Source: Nocardiopsis sp. TSRI0078 (lineage in GTDB: Bacteria; Actinomycetota; Actinomycetes; Streptosporangiales; Streptosporangiaceae). Taken from it: a DNA stretch of 54,446 nt. A program made the position numbers and the translations under genes. The DNA is taken from contig NZ_LWLB01000014.1 of NCBI RefSeq assembly GCF_001905145.1, forward strand, positions 1 to 54,446. Direction: 5' to 3'. The notes beneath the pieces were generated by a model that had not been told where the DNA came from, made no database searches, and saw nothing but the letters and a program-made list of their open reading frames with translations. Shown here piece after piece: positions 44,887 to 53,404 of the stretch (within the stretch, counting starts at the first letter, position 1; each line of letters begins with the position of its first letter).

Positions 44887-45339
44887 TCAGCCGACCCGCC
44901 TGCCCATGGCCGGGTGCTCCCCGCCGGGATCGCCCACGGCCTCGAACCCGCACGCCTCGAAGAACTCCATCCGCTCGCGCACACCCGTGCCCTCCTCGGG
45001 GAACAGGAACACCCACCGGACCCCGGCCTCCCGCGCGACGCGCACGAACGCCTCCATGAGCCCCCTCCCGACCCCCTGCCTGCGTGTGCCGGGGTCGACG
45101 ACGATCGCGAGCACGTACCCGTGCGGGGGCGGGACCGGGGCGCCGGGTCCGGTGTACGCGTCGTCCACCACCCCCTCCAGCCAGCCCACGAGGCGGCCGC
45201 GGAGCTCGGCGACCAGCGCCACGACCCCCTCGGGCAGACGGCCGTTCGCGTAGGCCTTCGTGTCGAGGTGCGGGGCGGCGCGCCCGATGAGGGACACGAT
45301 CGCGGGAGCGTCCTCGGCGACGGCGGGACGGACAGGCAT
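44887..45339 (-). CDS. GNAT acetyltransferase
   Basis: Encodes 150 residues. The acetyl-CoA motif A is VVDPGTRRQGVGRGLMEAFV (R/Q-x-x-G-x-G), and the last strand-helix includes VFLFPEEGTGVRERMEFFEA. It transfers acetyl groups to an unknown amine. The start codon has no Shine-Dalgarno. Instead TACCGT lies 6 bases before the ATG (45346-45351), so the mRNA is probably leaderless. It is convergent with the GHL10 gene. Confidence 0.88.
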   Translation of the reverse strand: MPVRPAVAEDAPAIVSLIGRAAPHLDTKAYANGRLPEGVVALVAELRGRLVGWLEGVVDDAYTGPGAPVPPPHGYVLAIVVDPGTRRQGVGRGLMEAFVRVAREAGVRWVFLFPEEGTGVRERMEFFEACGFEAVGDPGGEHPAMGRRVG

Positions 45340-45392
45340 GGAAGCACGGTAACGCGAGGGGCCCCGCCGAGACGGGATCCCTCCCGGCCGGT

Positions 45393-45750
45393 TCAGCCCT
45401 CGGTGATCTCGCGAACCTCGGCGCCGATGGTCCAGTGCTCCGGGTGGGCCGACAGGAACCGGCCGGTCCACTCCAGGGCCTCGGCCCGGTCCTTGGCCCG
45501 AAGGATCGCGTAACCGCCGATGACCTCCTTGGTCTCGGTGAAGGGCCCGTCGGTGTAGCCGAGCCTGCCCCCCGGACCAGGTCACCCGGGTCCCTTCCGA
45601 GGTCGGGACGAGCCCGGCCGTCTCCACCATGACCCCGGCTCTGCTGATCTCCTCGAACAGGGCTCCCATGCGCTCCTCGAACCCGGGATCCGGGGTCTGG
45701 TCGGCGAAGCCCTGCTCGTCGATACGGATCATCGTCAGAAAGCGCGGCAT
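45393..45750 (-). pseudogene. YCII/DGPF-type protein with a one-base frameshift
   Basis: From the ATG at 45750 the frame reads MPRFLTMIRIDEQGFADQTP and continues to TRVTWSGG. After a run of six G (about 45575) the protein carries on one frame over with RLGYTDGPFTETKEVIGGYA and SAHPEHWTIGAEVREITEG to a stop at 45393-45395. YTDGPFxETKE is the hallmark of YCII-like proteins related to sigma-factor-associated DGPF proteins. Removing one G restores a normal 118-residue protein. It is therefore a fresh null or a base-call error. Confidence 0.75.
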
Positions 45751-45910
45751 GTCCACTCCTCGTCTGCTGCGGCGGGTCCCTTCCCCGCCTCTCCTCCTCA
45801 CGACGAGCGGGAGGCCGCCGGATCGACACACGCCGCGGGATTTTCCCGGGATTCCTCGGAAGGGCCCCTCCGGCGCCGGGTCGGGCCGGGCTCCGGACGC
45901 GGAGGACACG

Positions 45911-45916
45911 TAGCTT
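45911..45916 (+). promoter_or_regulatory. leaderless -10 element
   Basis: TAGCTT, then six bases (GGCCGC) and the ATG of the SDR gene at 45923, the same layout as at 35553 and 48045. Confidence 0.45.
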
Positions 45917-45922
45917 GGCCGC

Positions 45923-46717
45923 ATGGACATCGATCTGCGTACACGCACGGCCCTGGTGACCGGTTCGACCCAGGGAATCGGCCTGGCGATCGCGACGACG
46001 CTGGCGCGTGCCGGTGCCGTGGTGGCGGTCAACGGGCGCAGCGAGGAGAAGGTCGCCCGCGCGGTGGAGGCGGTCTCCGCCGACGTGCCGGGGGCCGAAC
46101 TGGTGCCCGCGGCAGCCGACGTGACCACGGAGGAGGGCGCGGGGCGGATCCGGGAGCTGCTGCCCGACCTCGACGTGCTCGTCAACAACCTCGGGATCTT
46201 CGGCGCCGAGGACGCGCTGGCCATCACCGACGACGAGTGGCGCCGCTACTTCGAGGTCAACGTGCTCTCCGCCGTGCGCCTGACCAGGGAGTTCCTGCCC
46301 GGAATGAAGGAGCGGCGGTGGGGCCGCGTGCTCAACATCGCCAGCGACTCGGCCGTGGTGGTCCCGGCCGAGATGATCCACTACGGCGTGTCCAAGACGG
46401 CGCTGCTCGCGGTCTCGCGCGGGTTCGCCAAGGAGGCCGCGGGCACGGGGGTGACCGTCAACTCGGTGATCGCCGGTCCCACCCACACCGGCGGCGTGGA
46501 GGACTTCGTCTACCAGCTCGTCGACCGGGACCTGCCCTGGGAGGAGGCCCAGCGCGAGTTCATGCGCCTGCACCGGCCGCAGTCGCTCCTCCAGCGGTTG
46601 ATCGAGCCCGAGGAGATCGCGAACATGGTCGCCTACCTGAGCTCTCCCCTGGCCTCGGCGACCACGGGGGCCGCCGTACGAGTGGACGGGGGCTACGTCG
46701 ACTCCATCATCCCCTGA
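45923..46717 (+). CDS. short-chain dehydrogenase/reductase
   Basis: Encodes 264 residues of a classical SDR. The cofactor loop is VTGSTQGIGLAIATTLARAG. The structural NNxG motif is VLVNNLGIF, the catalytic Ser lies in LNIASDSAVVV and the YxxxK pair in IHYGVSKTALLAV. The C-terminus carries the usual VDGG (TGAAVRVDGGYVDSIIP). The Arg in NGRSEEK after strand 2 suggests NADP(H). The substrate is unknown. The promoter is leaderless. Confidence 0.9.
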   Translation: MDIDLRTRTALVTGSTQGIGLAIATTLARAGAVVAVNGRSEEKVARAVEAVSADVPGAELVPAAADVTTEEGAGRIRELLPDLDVLVNNLGIFGAEDALAITDDEWRRYFEVNVLSAVRLTREFLPGMKERRWGRVLNIASDSAVVVPAEMIHYGVSKTALLAVSRGFAKEAAGTGVTVNSVIAGPTHTGGVEDFVYQLVDRDLPWEEAQREFMRLHRPQSLLQRLIEPEEIANMVAYLSSPLASATTGAAVRVDGGYVDSIIP

Positions 46718-47025
46718 CGGCGGTCGAGGAGGAGGCGTCGGACCGGGGAGGCCGTCGCCAGGAGGGTCGCCGCGGCCCTGGCCGGGGCGCCGACCAAGGG
46801 GGAACGTGGCCGTTCTTCTCCTGCGGACCTTCCGTTGAACCGCGAAGGCGCGGCTTCGGTGGCAGCGGCGGGCCGCGCTGGTGGTGGACGAAGGCTGCGT
46901 GCAACAGCTCGGAGAGCGCTCTCCGACCAGGGTCGCCCGGCGCTCACACTGTGCCGGGACACCGTTGGCGCACGGATCCCGAAGGACCGCCGGGCGGCGT
47001 CCCCCCGGGGCCCGCGGCCGTTTCC
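46718..47025. other. intergenic stretch with one palindrome
   Basis: No gene is supported. GGAGAGCGCTCTCC at 46911-46924 is a perfect 14-bp palindrome with the same GAGCGCTC core as CelR boxes, but it sits between convergent genes and its role is unclear. Confidence 0.35.
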
Positions 47026-47994
47026 TCAACCGCCCCCGTCCACGGAACGGTGGAGCCGTTCGGCGAGCGCGGCGGTGCTGCGCGCGAACTCCTCGGGCCC
47101 CTCGACCGTGAAGGGCAGGCCGGTGAGCGCGAGGACGATGGCGAGCCACTCGTGGGAGTCCACCCGCGCGGTGTAGCGCGCCCGGTCGGGACCGACCGGT
47201 TCGAGGGCGCCCTCGATCCGCACGATCCGTGCCGCCACCTCCTCGGCCGGCGCGGCGAACAGGACCGACACCGTGTGCCGGACCTCCGCGTCGCGAAAAC
47301 CCCGCTCCAGGTGGTCGGCGAGGTGCTCCTTCGGCGGTTCCCTGCGTGTGAAGGGCGCCCGGGTCGGGGTGACCGCGGAGATCCGGTCCAGGCGGAAGGT
47401 CCGCCAGTCGTCGCGCTCGCGGTCCCAGGCGAACAGGTACCAGCGCCGCCCGGACAGGACCAGCCGGTACGGGTCCGCCTTCCGGCGGCGCTCGCGGCCG
47501 TCCCCGCCCCGGTGGACCATCCGGACCCAGTGCCCGTCCGCCACGGCCTCCCCCAGGTCGGTGAGGACCTCCGGCCGCACGCCCGGCCACACCTGCTGCT
47601 CCGGCTCGACCGCCTCGGTCAGGGCGGCCGCCCGCCGGGCCAGGCGGGCGGGGAGCACCTGGCCGAGCTTGGCCAGGGCGCGTTCCGCGCTCTCCTCCAC
47701 CCCCTCCACCCCGCCGAGCCCGGCGGCGACGATCCGCAGGCCGAGGGTCGCCGCGACGACCTCGTCGTCCTCGAACAGCAGGGGCGGCACCGCGCGGCCC
47801 GCGACCAGCCGGTAGTGGCCTCCCGGTCCCCGGAGGCTCTCCACGGCGTAACCCAGCTCGCGCAGCCGGTCGATGTCGCGGCGCAGCGACCGCGGACTGG
47901 TGTCCAGGGCCTCGGCCAGGTCGGCGCCGGACCAGGCCCTGCCGGTCTGGAGCAGGGAAAGCAGGCGCAGCATCCGCGCACTCGTGTCGGCCAT
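47026..47994 (-). CDS. WYL-domain transcriptional regulator
   Basis: Encodes 322 residues from the ATG at 47994. An HTH_11 domain starts the protein (RMLRLLSLLQTGRAWSGADL, then SPRSLRRDIDRLRELGYAVE). The WYL domain follows at about 140-215: RRRKADPYRLVLSGRRWYLF, then AWDRERDDWRTFRLDRIS, where the WYL position reads WYL. A WCX-type C-terminal domain ends it. WYL proteins often sense nucleic acids or nucleotides and regulate DNA-damage or defence genes. It is divergent from the UvrA-like gene with a 62-base gap that holds a perfect palindrome, so it probably controls both. Confidence 0.9.
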   Translation of the reverse strand: MADTSARMLRLLSLLQTGRAWSGADLAEALDTSPRSLRRDIDRLRELGYAVESLRGPGGHYRLVAGRAVPPLLFEDDEVVAATLGLRIVAAGLGGVEGVEESAERALAKLGQVLPARLARRAAALTEAVEPEQQVWPGVRPEVLTDLGEAVADGHWVRMVHRGGDGRERRRKADPYRLVLSGRRWYLFAWDRERDDWRTFRLDRISAVTPTRAPFTRREPPKEHLADHLERGFRDAEVRHTVSVLFAAPAEEVAARIVRIEGALEPVGPDRARYTARVDSHEWLAIVLALTGLPFTVEGPEEFARSTAALAERLHRSVDGGG

Positions 47995-48014
47995 GTCCAC
48001 GATTCTGCCCCGTA

Positions 48015-48037
48015 TTGTGGCCGGATTCTGGCCACAA
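48015..48037. promoter_or_regulatory. palindromic operator between WYL and UvrA-like genes
   Basis: Arms TTGTGGCC (48015-48022) and GGCCACAA (48030-48037) are perfect, with a 7-base spacer. It overlaps the -35 zone of the leaderless UvrA-like promoter and the upstream region of the WYL gene. Confidence 0.75.
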
Positions 48038-48044
48038 GGGTCCG

Positions 48045-48050
48045 TAGCGT
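48045..48050 (+). promoter_or_regulatory. leaderless -10 element
   Basis: TAGCGT, then GGCGCC and the ATG at 48057. This is identical from TAGCGT through ATGAGC to the start region of the UBP zinc-finger gene. Confidence 0.5.
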
Positions 48051-48056
48051 GGCGCC

Positions 48057-50351
48057 ATGAGCATCGACACGGCACAGCCACGGCCCGTCGCGGTGGACGA
48101 GATCATCGTGGAGGGAGCCAGAACGCACAACCTGCGCGGGATCGACGTCCGGATCCCCCGGAACCGGATCACGGTGTTCACCGGGGTCTCCGGGTCGGGC
48201 AAGTCCTCACTGGTGTTCGACACCGTCGCGGCCGAGTCGCGGCGCCAGCTCAACGACACCTACGACAGCTTCGTCCGCAACCGTCTGGGCCATCCCGGCA
48301 GGCCCGACGCCGACCGGATCGACAACCTGTCGGTCGCGGTGGTCCTGGACCAGCGGCGCCTGTCGGGCAACGCCCGCTCGACGGTCGGCACGGCCACGGA
48401 CATCGCGCCACTGGTGCGGCTGCTGTTCTCCCGGATCGGTGAGCCCTCCGCCGGGCTCTCCCACGTGTTCTCGTTCAACGACCCGCGCGGCATGTGCCCG
48501 GAGTGCCAGGGGCTGGGGACCGTGAACCGCGTGGACGCGGAGGCACTGATCGACCCGGACCTGTCCCTGGACGAGGGGGCGATCCGATTCCCGACCTTCG
48601 CGCCCGGTACGTGGCGGTGGAAGCGCTACGTGCACTCCGGCCTGTTCGACCGCGCCAAGCCCCTGCGCGAGTACACGCCCGCCGAGCGGGAGCTGCTGCT
48701 GTACGCCGAGGGTGTCCGCCCGCCCCGCCCCGACCCGGAGTTCCCCAAGACGGGGACCTTCGAGGGCGTGGTGCCCCGCCTCGTCCGCAGCTACCTCACC
48801 TCCGAGTCCCCCGGCCTGTCCGAGCGGGACCGCGCCGCGCTCGACCGGGTGGTCGGCTCCGGCCCCTGCCCGGAGTGCGGGGGTGCGCGGTTGAACCGGA
48901 CCGCCCTGGCCTGCCGGATCGGCCCGCACAACATCGCCGAGTGGTGTGCGATGCCCGTCGCCGACCTGGCCGGGGTCGTGGGCGGGATCGACGTGGAGCG
49001 GGTCCGGCCGCTGACCGACGCCCTGGTCGAGCGGCTCGGGTACCTGGACCGGGTGGGCCTGGGCTACCTCAGCCTCGACCGGGCCTCGGGAACGCTCTCG
49101 GGCGGGGAGGCGCAGCGGGTGCGGCTGGTCCGGCACATGGGCGGGTCGCTGACCGGGTTGACCTACGTGTTCGACGAACCCAGCACCGGCCTGCACCCGG
49201 CCGACGTACACCGGCTGACGGACCTGATGCGGCGGCTGCGCGACAAGGGCAACACGGTGCTGGTGGTGGAGCACGACCCCGACGTCATCGCGCTCGCCGA
49301 CCACGTGGTCGACATGGGTCCCGGGGCCGGCCGCGACGGCGGCCGGGTGGTCTACGAGGGGCCGGTCAAGGGGCTGCTGGACACGGACACCCCGACCGGA
49401 CGGTACCTGCGCGGTCCGCGCGCCGTGCGCGGGAGGGTCCGGGCACCCCGGGGGAGCATCGAGATCCGCGGCGCGCGCCTGCACAACCTCAGGGGCGTGG
49501 ACGTGTCGGTGCCGACGGGGGTGCTGACCGTGGTCACGGGGGTGGCCGGATCCGGCAAGAGCTCGCTGGCGGGCGGGGAGCTGACCCGGGTGCGGCCGGA
49601 CGCGGTCGCCGTCACCCAGGGCGCGGCCGGGGGCGGGAGCCGGTCGACCCCGGCGACGTTCCTGGGCGTGCTGGACAAGGTGCGGGAGCTGTTCGCCCGG
49701 CGCAACGGAGTGGCGGCGTCGTGGTTCAGCGCGAACTCCAGGGGCGCCTGCCCCACGTGCCGCGGACGCGGGGTGGTCACCACCGACCTGGCCTTCCTGG
49801 ACGACGTGGAGACCGTCTGCGAGGCCTGCCGGGGCACGCGGTTCAACGACCGGGCCCTCTCTTACCTCCTGGACGGCCGGACCATCGCCGAGGTGCTGGG
49901 GATGACCGCCGTGGAGGCGGCCGGGTTCTTCGGGGAGCCGGAGATCGGTGACGCGCTCGACCGCCTGGTCCGGGTGGGGCTGCCCTACCTCACCCTCGGC
50001 CAGTCGCTGGACACGCTGTCGGGCGGTGAGCGCCAGCGGCTCAAGCTGGCCCGGGAACTGGCCGCCCCCGCGCCGGTGTACGTGCTCGACGAGCCCACGG
50101 CCGGGCTGCACGGAGGCGACGTGGACCGGCTGCTCTCACTGTTCGACCACATGGTCGACGCGGGGACGAGCCTGGTGGTCGTGGAGCACCACCTGGACGT
50201 GGTCGCGTACGCGGACCACGTCATCGACCTGGGGCCGGGCGCCGGGACGCACGGGGGCCGGGTGGTCTTCGAGGGCACCCCGGCCCGGATGGCCCGGTCG
50301 GGGACCGGCGCGACCGCCGAGGCGCTGCGGCGGTATCTGGAGGGGGTGTAG
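48057..50351 (+). CDS. UvrA paralogue without UvrB-binding domain
   Basis: Encodes 764 residues, two ABC ATPase halves. Walker A1 is GVSGSGKSS at 43-51, signature 1 is [17 protein letters not shown], Walker A2 is GVAGSGKSS at about 496, signature 2 is [16 protein letters not shown] and Walker B2 is [12 protein letters not shown]. Zinc-binding CPEC/CPTC-type clusters are present. Housekeeping UvrA has about 950 residues. Here the 115-residue UvrB-binding insert after SARSTVGT-like sequence is absent ([20 protein letters not shown] runs straight to the Cys motif). Such UvrA2-type proteins act in damage tolerance or drug self-resistance (the DrrC group). The divergent WYL regulator suggests induction by a signal. 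Confidence 0.9.
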   Translation: MSIDTAQPRPVAVDEIIVEGARTHNLRGIDVRIPRNRITVFTGVSGSGKSSLVFDTVAAESRRQLNDTYDSFVRNRLGHPGRPDADRIDNLSVAVVLDQRRLSGNARSTVGTATDIAPLVRLLFSRIGEPSAGLSHVFSFNDPRGMCPECQGLGTVNRVDAEALIDPDLSLDEGAIRFPTFAPGTWRWKRYVHSGLFDRAKPLREYTPAERELLLYAEGVRPPRPDPEFPKTGTFEGVVPRLVRSYLTSESPGLSERDRAALDRVVGSGPCPECGGARLNRTALACRIGPHNIAEWCAMPVADLAGVVGGIDVERVRPLTDALVERLGYLDRVGLGYLSLDRASGTLSGGEAQRVRLVRHMGGSLTGLTYVFDEPSTGLHPADVHRLTDLMRRLRDKGNTVLVVEHDPDVIALADHVVDMGPGAGRDGGRVVYEGPVKGLLDTDTPTGRYLRGPRAVRGRVRAPRGSIEIRGARLHNLRGVDVSVPTGVLTVVTGVAGSGKSSLAGGELTRVRPDAVAVTQGAAGGGSRSTPATFLGVLDKVRELFARRNGVAASWFSANSRGACPTCRGRGVVTTDLAFLDDVETVCEACRGTRFNDRALSYLLDGRTIAEVLGMTAVEAAGFFGEPEIGDALDRLVRVGLPYLTLGQSLDTLSGGERQRLKLARELAAPAPVYVLDEPTAGLHGGDVDRLLSLFDHMVDAGTSLVVVEHHLDVVAYADHVIDLGPGAGTHGGRVVFEGTPARMARSGTGATAEALRRYLEGV

Positions 50352-50680
50352 CGGGACGGCGGGCACGAGGCCTTCCCCGGGGACCGGGAGCGCAGCGCGG
50401 GCGCCGCGGCGTTCCGCCGACCTGATGCGGAGGCCTCTCCGCCGCCGCCGAGGGCCGGCTCGGGGACGCGGCCGGTGTGATCGTGGACACCACCGGTACT
50501 CCCCGGCCCGGGCGGCCTCCGAGGTCGCCGCCCGCCTCTCCCGCTGACCAGCGGACCTCCTGGGGAGCGGATGCGCAGGAGGTGCGTTCCGGCCCAGCCT
50601 GATCACTCTGCGCACCTGTCCCTTACCGAGGGTTTATCCGGAGAGGGTAGACAGGGGACAACCTACGGAGTGAGTGATCG
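50352..50680. other. no gene seen; upstream region of 50681
   Basis: Frames are short and Arg/Pro-rich. The last 60 bases become AT-richer and should hold the promoter of the gene at 50681. No consensus promoter can be fixed. Confidence 0.35.
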
Positions 50681-51046
50681 ATGTTCGACGACGTGATCGA
50701 CTGGTTCAAGGGCCTCTTCGGCGGAGCCGCCGAGGACGCGGTCCAGGGGGCGTCCGACACCCTGGGCGCGGGGATGGGCACCGCGCAGGAGGCGGCGCAG
50801 ACCTTCGGCGAGGGCGCCATGGGCGCCACCGAGAGCGCGCAGGCCTACGGCGAGGAGGCCCTCGGCGGCGCCACGGAGGGTGCGCAGGCCTACGGCGAGG
50901 AGGCCGTCGGCGGCTTCCAGGACGGCGCCGCCGAGGCCTACGGCGGTTTCCAGGAGCAGGCCGACACCGTGAGCGGCGTCGTGGAGGACCCGGGCGGCGC
51001 CGCCACCGACGCGGCGCGGGACCACCTCTTCGGCGACACCCCCTGA
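50681..51046 (+). CDS. Ala/Gly/Glu-rich repeat protein
   Basis: Encodes 121 residues starting MFDDVIDWFKGLFGGAAEDA, an amphipathic N-terminal helix that could touch the membrane. The middle consists of degenerate repeats built on (T/G)EGAQAYGEEA (AQAYGEEALGGATEGAQAYG), encoded by near-identical DNA. There is no Cys and no signal peptide. Such low-complexity, acidic helices resemble LEA or desiccation proteins, but no family is recognised. A hairpin follows immediately. Upstream GGAG is present. Confidence 0.65.
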   Translation: MFDDVIDWFKGLFGGAAEDAVQGASDTLGAGMGTAQEAAQTFGEGAMGATESAQAYGEEALGGATEGAQAYGEEAVGGFQDGAAEAYGGFQEQADTVSGVVEDPGGAATDAARDHLFGDTP

Positions 51047-51050
51047 CGAA

Positions 51051-51075
51051 GGGCCCTCCCCCGGTGGGAGGGCCC
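51051..51075 (+). terminator. hairpin terminator
   Basis: GGGCCCTCCC at 51051-51060 pairs perfectly with GGGAGGGCCC at 51066-51075, four bases after the stop of the repeat protein. Confidence 0.8.
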
Positions 51076-51099
51076 CGCCCCCCGTGCCCGGTGCACCCT

Positions 51100-51420
51100 C
51101 CGGTCGGGAAGGCCGCGGCGACGCCCTCCCGCGGCACGTACGCGACCATGGCCTGCTGCTCCGAGGCGGAGTGGTCGGCGGTCGCCGGGACCCGTCCCAG
51201 GTCCCGCGGCTCCTCGCCGTCCGGCACGTCCATGACCGTGTGGTCGCGGACGCGGGGCGCCTCCTCGGTGCGGACCGGCACGCCCGCGTCCACGTACATC
51301 CCGTACCGCTCGGCGCCCTCCCGGACGCCGTCCACCAGGAGGACCCGACCAGCCTCCAGCGTGCAGGCCACCGCCTCGGCGCCCGCGGCCGCCTCTCGCC
51401 CGGTACCGGCCGGGGTCGTC
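51100..51420 (-). pseudogene. unrecognised gene fragment
   Basis: The minus strand reads VACTLEAGRVLLVDGVREGA, ERYGMYVDAGVPVRTEEAPR, VRDHTVMDVPDGEEPRDLGR and QQAMVAYVPREGVAAAF. Codon third positions are strongly G/C and the sequence is protein-like, but there is no start or family match and the ends fade into terminator and kinase debris. It is probably part of a lost gene between the repeat protein and the two-component pair. Confidence 0.35.
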
Positions 51421-51455
51421 GACGACGGAGAGGCGTTCGCGCGTCCGCGCCGCAC

Positions 51456-51788
51456 GGACTGGTCGGGCGGTCGGACATGCCGATCGACCTGGAGTACGAC
51501 CTGACCGGAACGCTCTCCCCGACCGTGGAGACGGCGGCCTACTTCGTGGTCGCCGAGGCGGTGACCAACGCGGTCAAGCACGCGGGGACCGAGCGGATCG
51601 GTGTGCGGGTCGAAGGCACTGACGAGGAGGGAACGGAGTCCGTGGTGGTACGGGTGGGCGGAGCGGACCCCGCGGGTGGCGGGCTGGCCGGGTTGGCCAG
51701 CCGGGTCGAGGCGCTCGACGGTCGGCTGTCGGTGGACAGTCCCGTGGGCGGGCCGACGACGGTCAGGGCGCAACTGCCGTGCGGGTGA
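51456..51788 (+). pseudogene. NarL-type sensor histidine kinase, C-terminal remnant
   Basis: Reads MPIDLEYDLTGTLSPTVETA, then AYFVVAEAVTNAVKHAG, the N box of a HATPase_c domain, and later GGGLAGLASRVEALDGRLSV, then the end GGPTTVRAQLPCG. The G1 box is damaged: where relatives have a DDGxGG sequence this copy has only VRVGGADPAGG. The membrane sensor and the HisKA_3 phosphoacceptor domain are gone. Its stop overlaps the response-regulator GTG by 10 bases, so this was a kinase-regulator operon. It cannot phosphorylate. Confidence 0.7.
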
Positions 51789-52424
51789 TCGTGGCCGAGG
51801 ACTCGGCACTGCTGCGCGAGGGGCTCGTGCGGCTCCTGCAGGACGAGGGGCACCGGGTGGCCGCCTCGGTCGGGGACGCCGACGCCCTGCTGGCGGCGGT
51901 CGGCGAGGAGGCGCCCGGCGTGGCCGTGGTGGACGTGCGCATGCCGCCCACGCACACCGACGAGGGGCTGCGCGCGGCGGTGCGGATCCGCCGGGAGCTC
52001 CCCGCCGTGGGGGTGCTGGTGCTGTCCCAGTACGTGGAGAAGCGGTACGCCACCCGGTTGTTCGGTGAGAACACCACCGGTGTGGGCTACCTGCTCAAGG
52101 ACCGGGTGGTGGAGGTCGACGAGTTCCTCGAAGCCCTGGTCAGGGTGGGCGGAGGCGGTGCCGCCTTCGATCCGGAGGTGGTGCGGCACCTGCTCGCGGA
52201 CAGCAGCCGCGCGGACCCGCTGGGGCGCCTGACCGGGCGCGAGCGCGACGTCATGGCCCTCATGGCCCAGGGGCACACCAACCCGGCGATCGCGGCGACG
52301 CTGTTCGTCTCGCAGAGCGCCGTGGAAAAGCACGCCAACGCGATTCTTCGACAAGCTCGACCTGGGCGACACGGCGGGATACAGCCGCCGCGTCCTGGCG
52401 GTGCTGCGCTACATGGGCACCTGA
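51779..52424 (+). pseudogene. NarL/LuxR response regulator, one-base frameshift near the end
   Basis: From a GTG the receiver domain is complete: acidic pair in VIVAEDSALLREGLVRLLQD, phospho-Asp in GVAVVDVRMPPTHTDEG and Lys in GYLLKDRVVEVDE. The LuxR HTH reads LTGRERDVMALMAQGHTNPA, then VSQSAVEKHANAI. There one extra base (in ATTCTTCG near 52345) shifts the frame. The true ending FDKLDLGDTAGYSRRVLAVL, then RYMGT, lies in the next frame with a stop at 52422-52424. Only the last helix is affected, but the long read-through tail probably harms folding. Its partner kinase is also broken. Confidence 0.8.
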
Positions 52425-52554
52425 GGCACCGGGCCCGTGTGCCCGGCCCGCCCCCGGCGGGCCTCCTGGCCGGCGCGGGCGCCGGACGGCCCGGTGGCGG
52501 CCCCTACCCGCGGCTTCGGGCGACGGTTCGCGTGGTCGGCCGGAGGCGGCGTGA

Positions 52555-52630
52555 GGCCGCGCGGCGGGGAGTGGTTCCCGCCGCGCGGCCGCGGCTGGGG
52601 CCCGTCGGGGGTGAGGGTCCCGACGGGCCC
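52555..52630. terminator. two back-to-back hairpin terminators
   Basis: A 14-bp stem (52555-52568 with 52577-52590) and a 12-bp stem (52598-52609 with 52619-52630) lie between the convergent response-regulator and LPMO genes. Both stems are perfect. Confidence 0.8.
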
Positions 52631-52676
52631 TGTCCGGCGGAGGATTCCGGACAGCCGGCAGGGGTGGTCGGAAGGA

Positions 52677-53351
52677 TCAGCCGAAGTTCACGTCACTGCA
52701 CAGGTAGTAGACCTGGTCCATGTGGGACGCCTGCCAGATGGTGAACACGACGTGGTGACCGGACCGGCCCGAGGTGCTGACGTCGATGTAGGTGTCCAGG
52801 GCGGGCGGACGGGAACCGGTCTCCTCGACCAGTTCGAGGTCGTCCCAGCCCAGTGCCTGGGTGGTCGGGTCGAAGCCCTGCTCGGTGACGTAGACCTTGA
52901 AGTAGTCCGCGCCGTGCTGGGCCTGGTCGTAGAGGTGGAGGGTGAAGTCGTCGCCGACGTCGGTGGTCTTCCACGGGCCGACCGCGTCCATCGAGTCGTA
53001 GCGGCCGCCCTCGGTGTTACCGCCGCTGCACAGGGTGCCGTCGGGGATCTGGCCCTGGTGGTCGCCGCCCACGTTGTTGCGGTACAGGCCGTTCCAGTTC
53101 CACATGGCGTTGGGGTTGTCCTGCCACGCCTGCCAGCACATGGGGTCTTCCTGGGCCATGGCCGGGTTCTGGTGGTCGGAGCCCCAGCGCTCCCAGCAGC
53201 CGTAGTTGCGGCTGGCGGGGTCGACGATCGATCCGTGTGCGGAGGCGGGAGCGGCCATCGTGGTCAGGCCCAGCAGGGGCAGGGAGGCCAGGACGAGCGC
53301 ACGGGCGGCCCAGTGGCGGTTGCGGGTGGTCTGACTGGTCTTGTTTTCCAT
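52677..53351 (-). CDS. AA10 lytic polysaccharide monooxygenase
   Basis: Encodes 224 residues from the ATG at 53351. The signal peptide ends in PASA, so the mature protein starts at His39 (HGSIVDPASRNYGCWERWG), as needed for the copper histidine brace. The second His lies in SGRSGHHVVFTIWQASHMDQ. Conserved Cys and the QNPAMAQEDPMCWQAW and NWNGLYRNNVGGDHQG regions match actinomycete AA10 enzymes. It oxidatively cleaves cellulose or chitin. There is no extra binding module. A CelR-like box 40 bases upstream points to cellulose, with cellobiose as inducer. Confidence 0.93.
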   Translation of the reverse strand: MENKTSQTTRNRHWAARALVLASLPLLGLTTMAAPASAHGSIVDPASRNYGCWERWGSDHQNPAMAQEDPMCWQAWQDNPNAMWNWNGLYRNNVGGDHQGQIPDGTLCSGGNTEGGRYDSMDAVGPWKTTDVGDDFTLHLYDQAQHGADYFKVYVTEQGFDPTTQALGWDDLELVEETGSRPPALDTYIDVSTSGRSGHHVVFTIWQASHMDQVYYLCSDVNFG

Positions 53352-53390
53352 TGCGATCTCCGTCTTTCTCGGCTTGGTCAGCCGACCGAC

Positions 53391-53404
53391 GGGGAGCGCT
53401 CCCA
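53391..53404. promoter_or_regulatory. CelR-type operator of the LPMO gene
   Basis: GGGGAGCGCTCCCA matches the 14-bp CelR box of Thermobifida fusca (TGGGAGCGCTCCCA) at 13 of 14 positions. It lies 40 bases upstream of the LPMO ATG. Confidence 0.8.

Noticed and set aside
43082..48259. Uninterrupted 1,725-codon reading frame on the minus strand
   Set aside because: It is antisense to or crosses GHL10, GNAT, YCII, SDR and WYL genes and is rich in Arg, Gly and Pro. Long open frames opposite high-GC genes are expected. Only the GNAT segment and the first part of the YCII gene in this frame are real.
50632..50650. Sigma-B-type promoter (GTTT and GGGTAG) before the repeat protein
   Set aside because: The two elements are only 9 bases apart, against 14-16 required.
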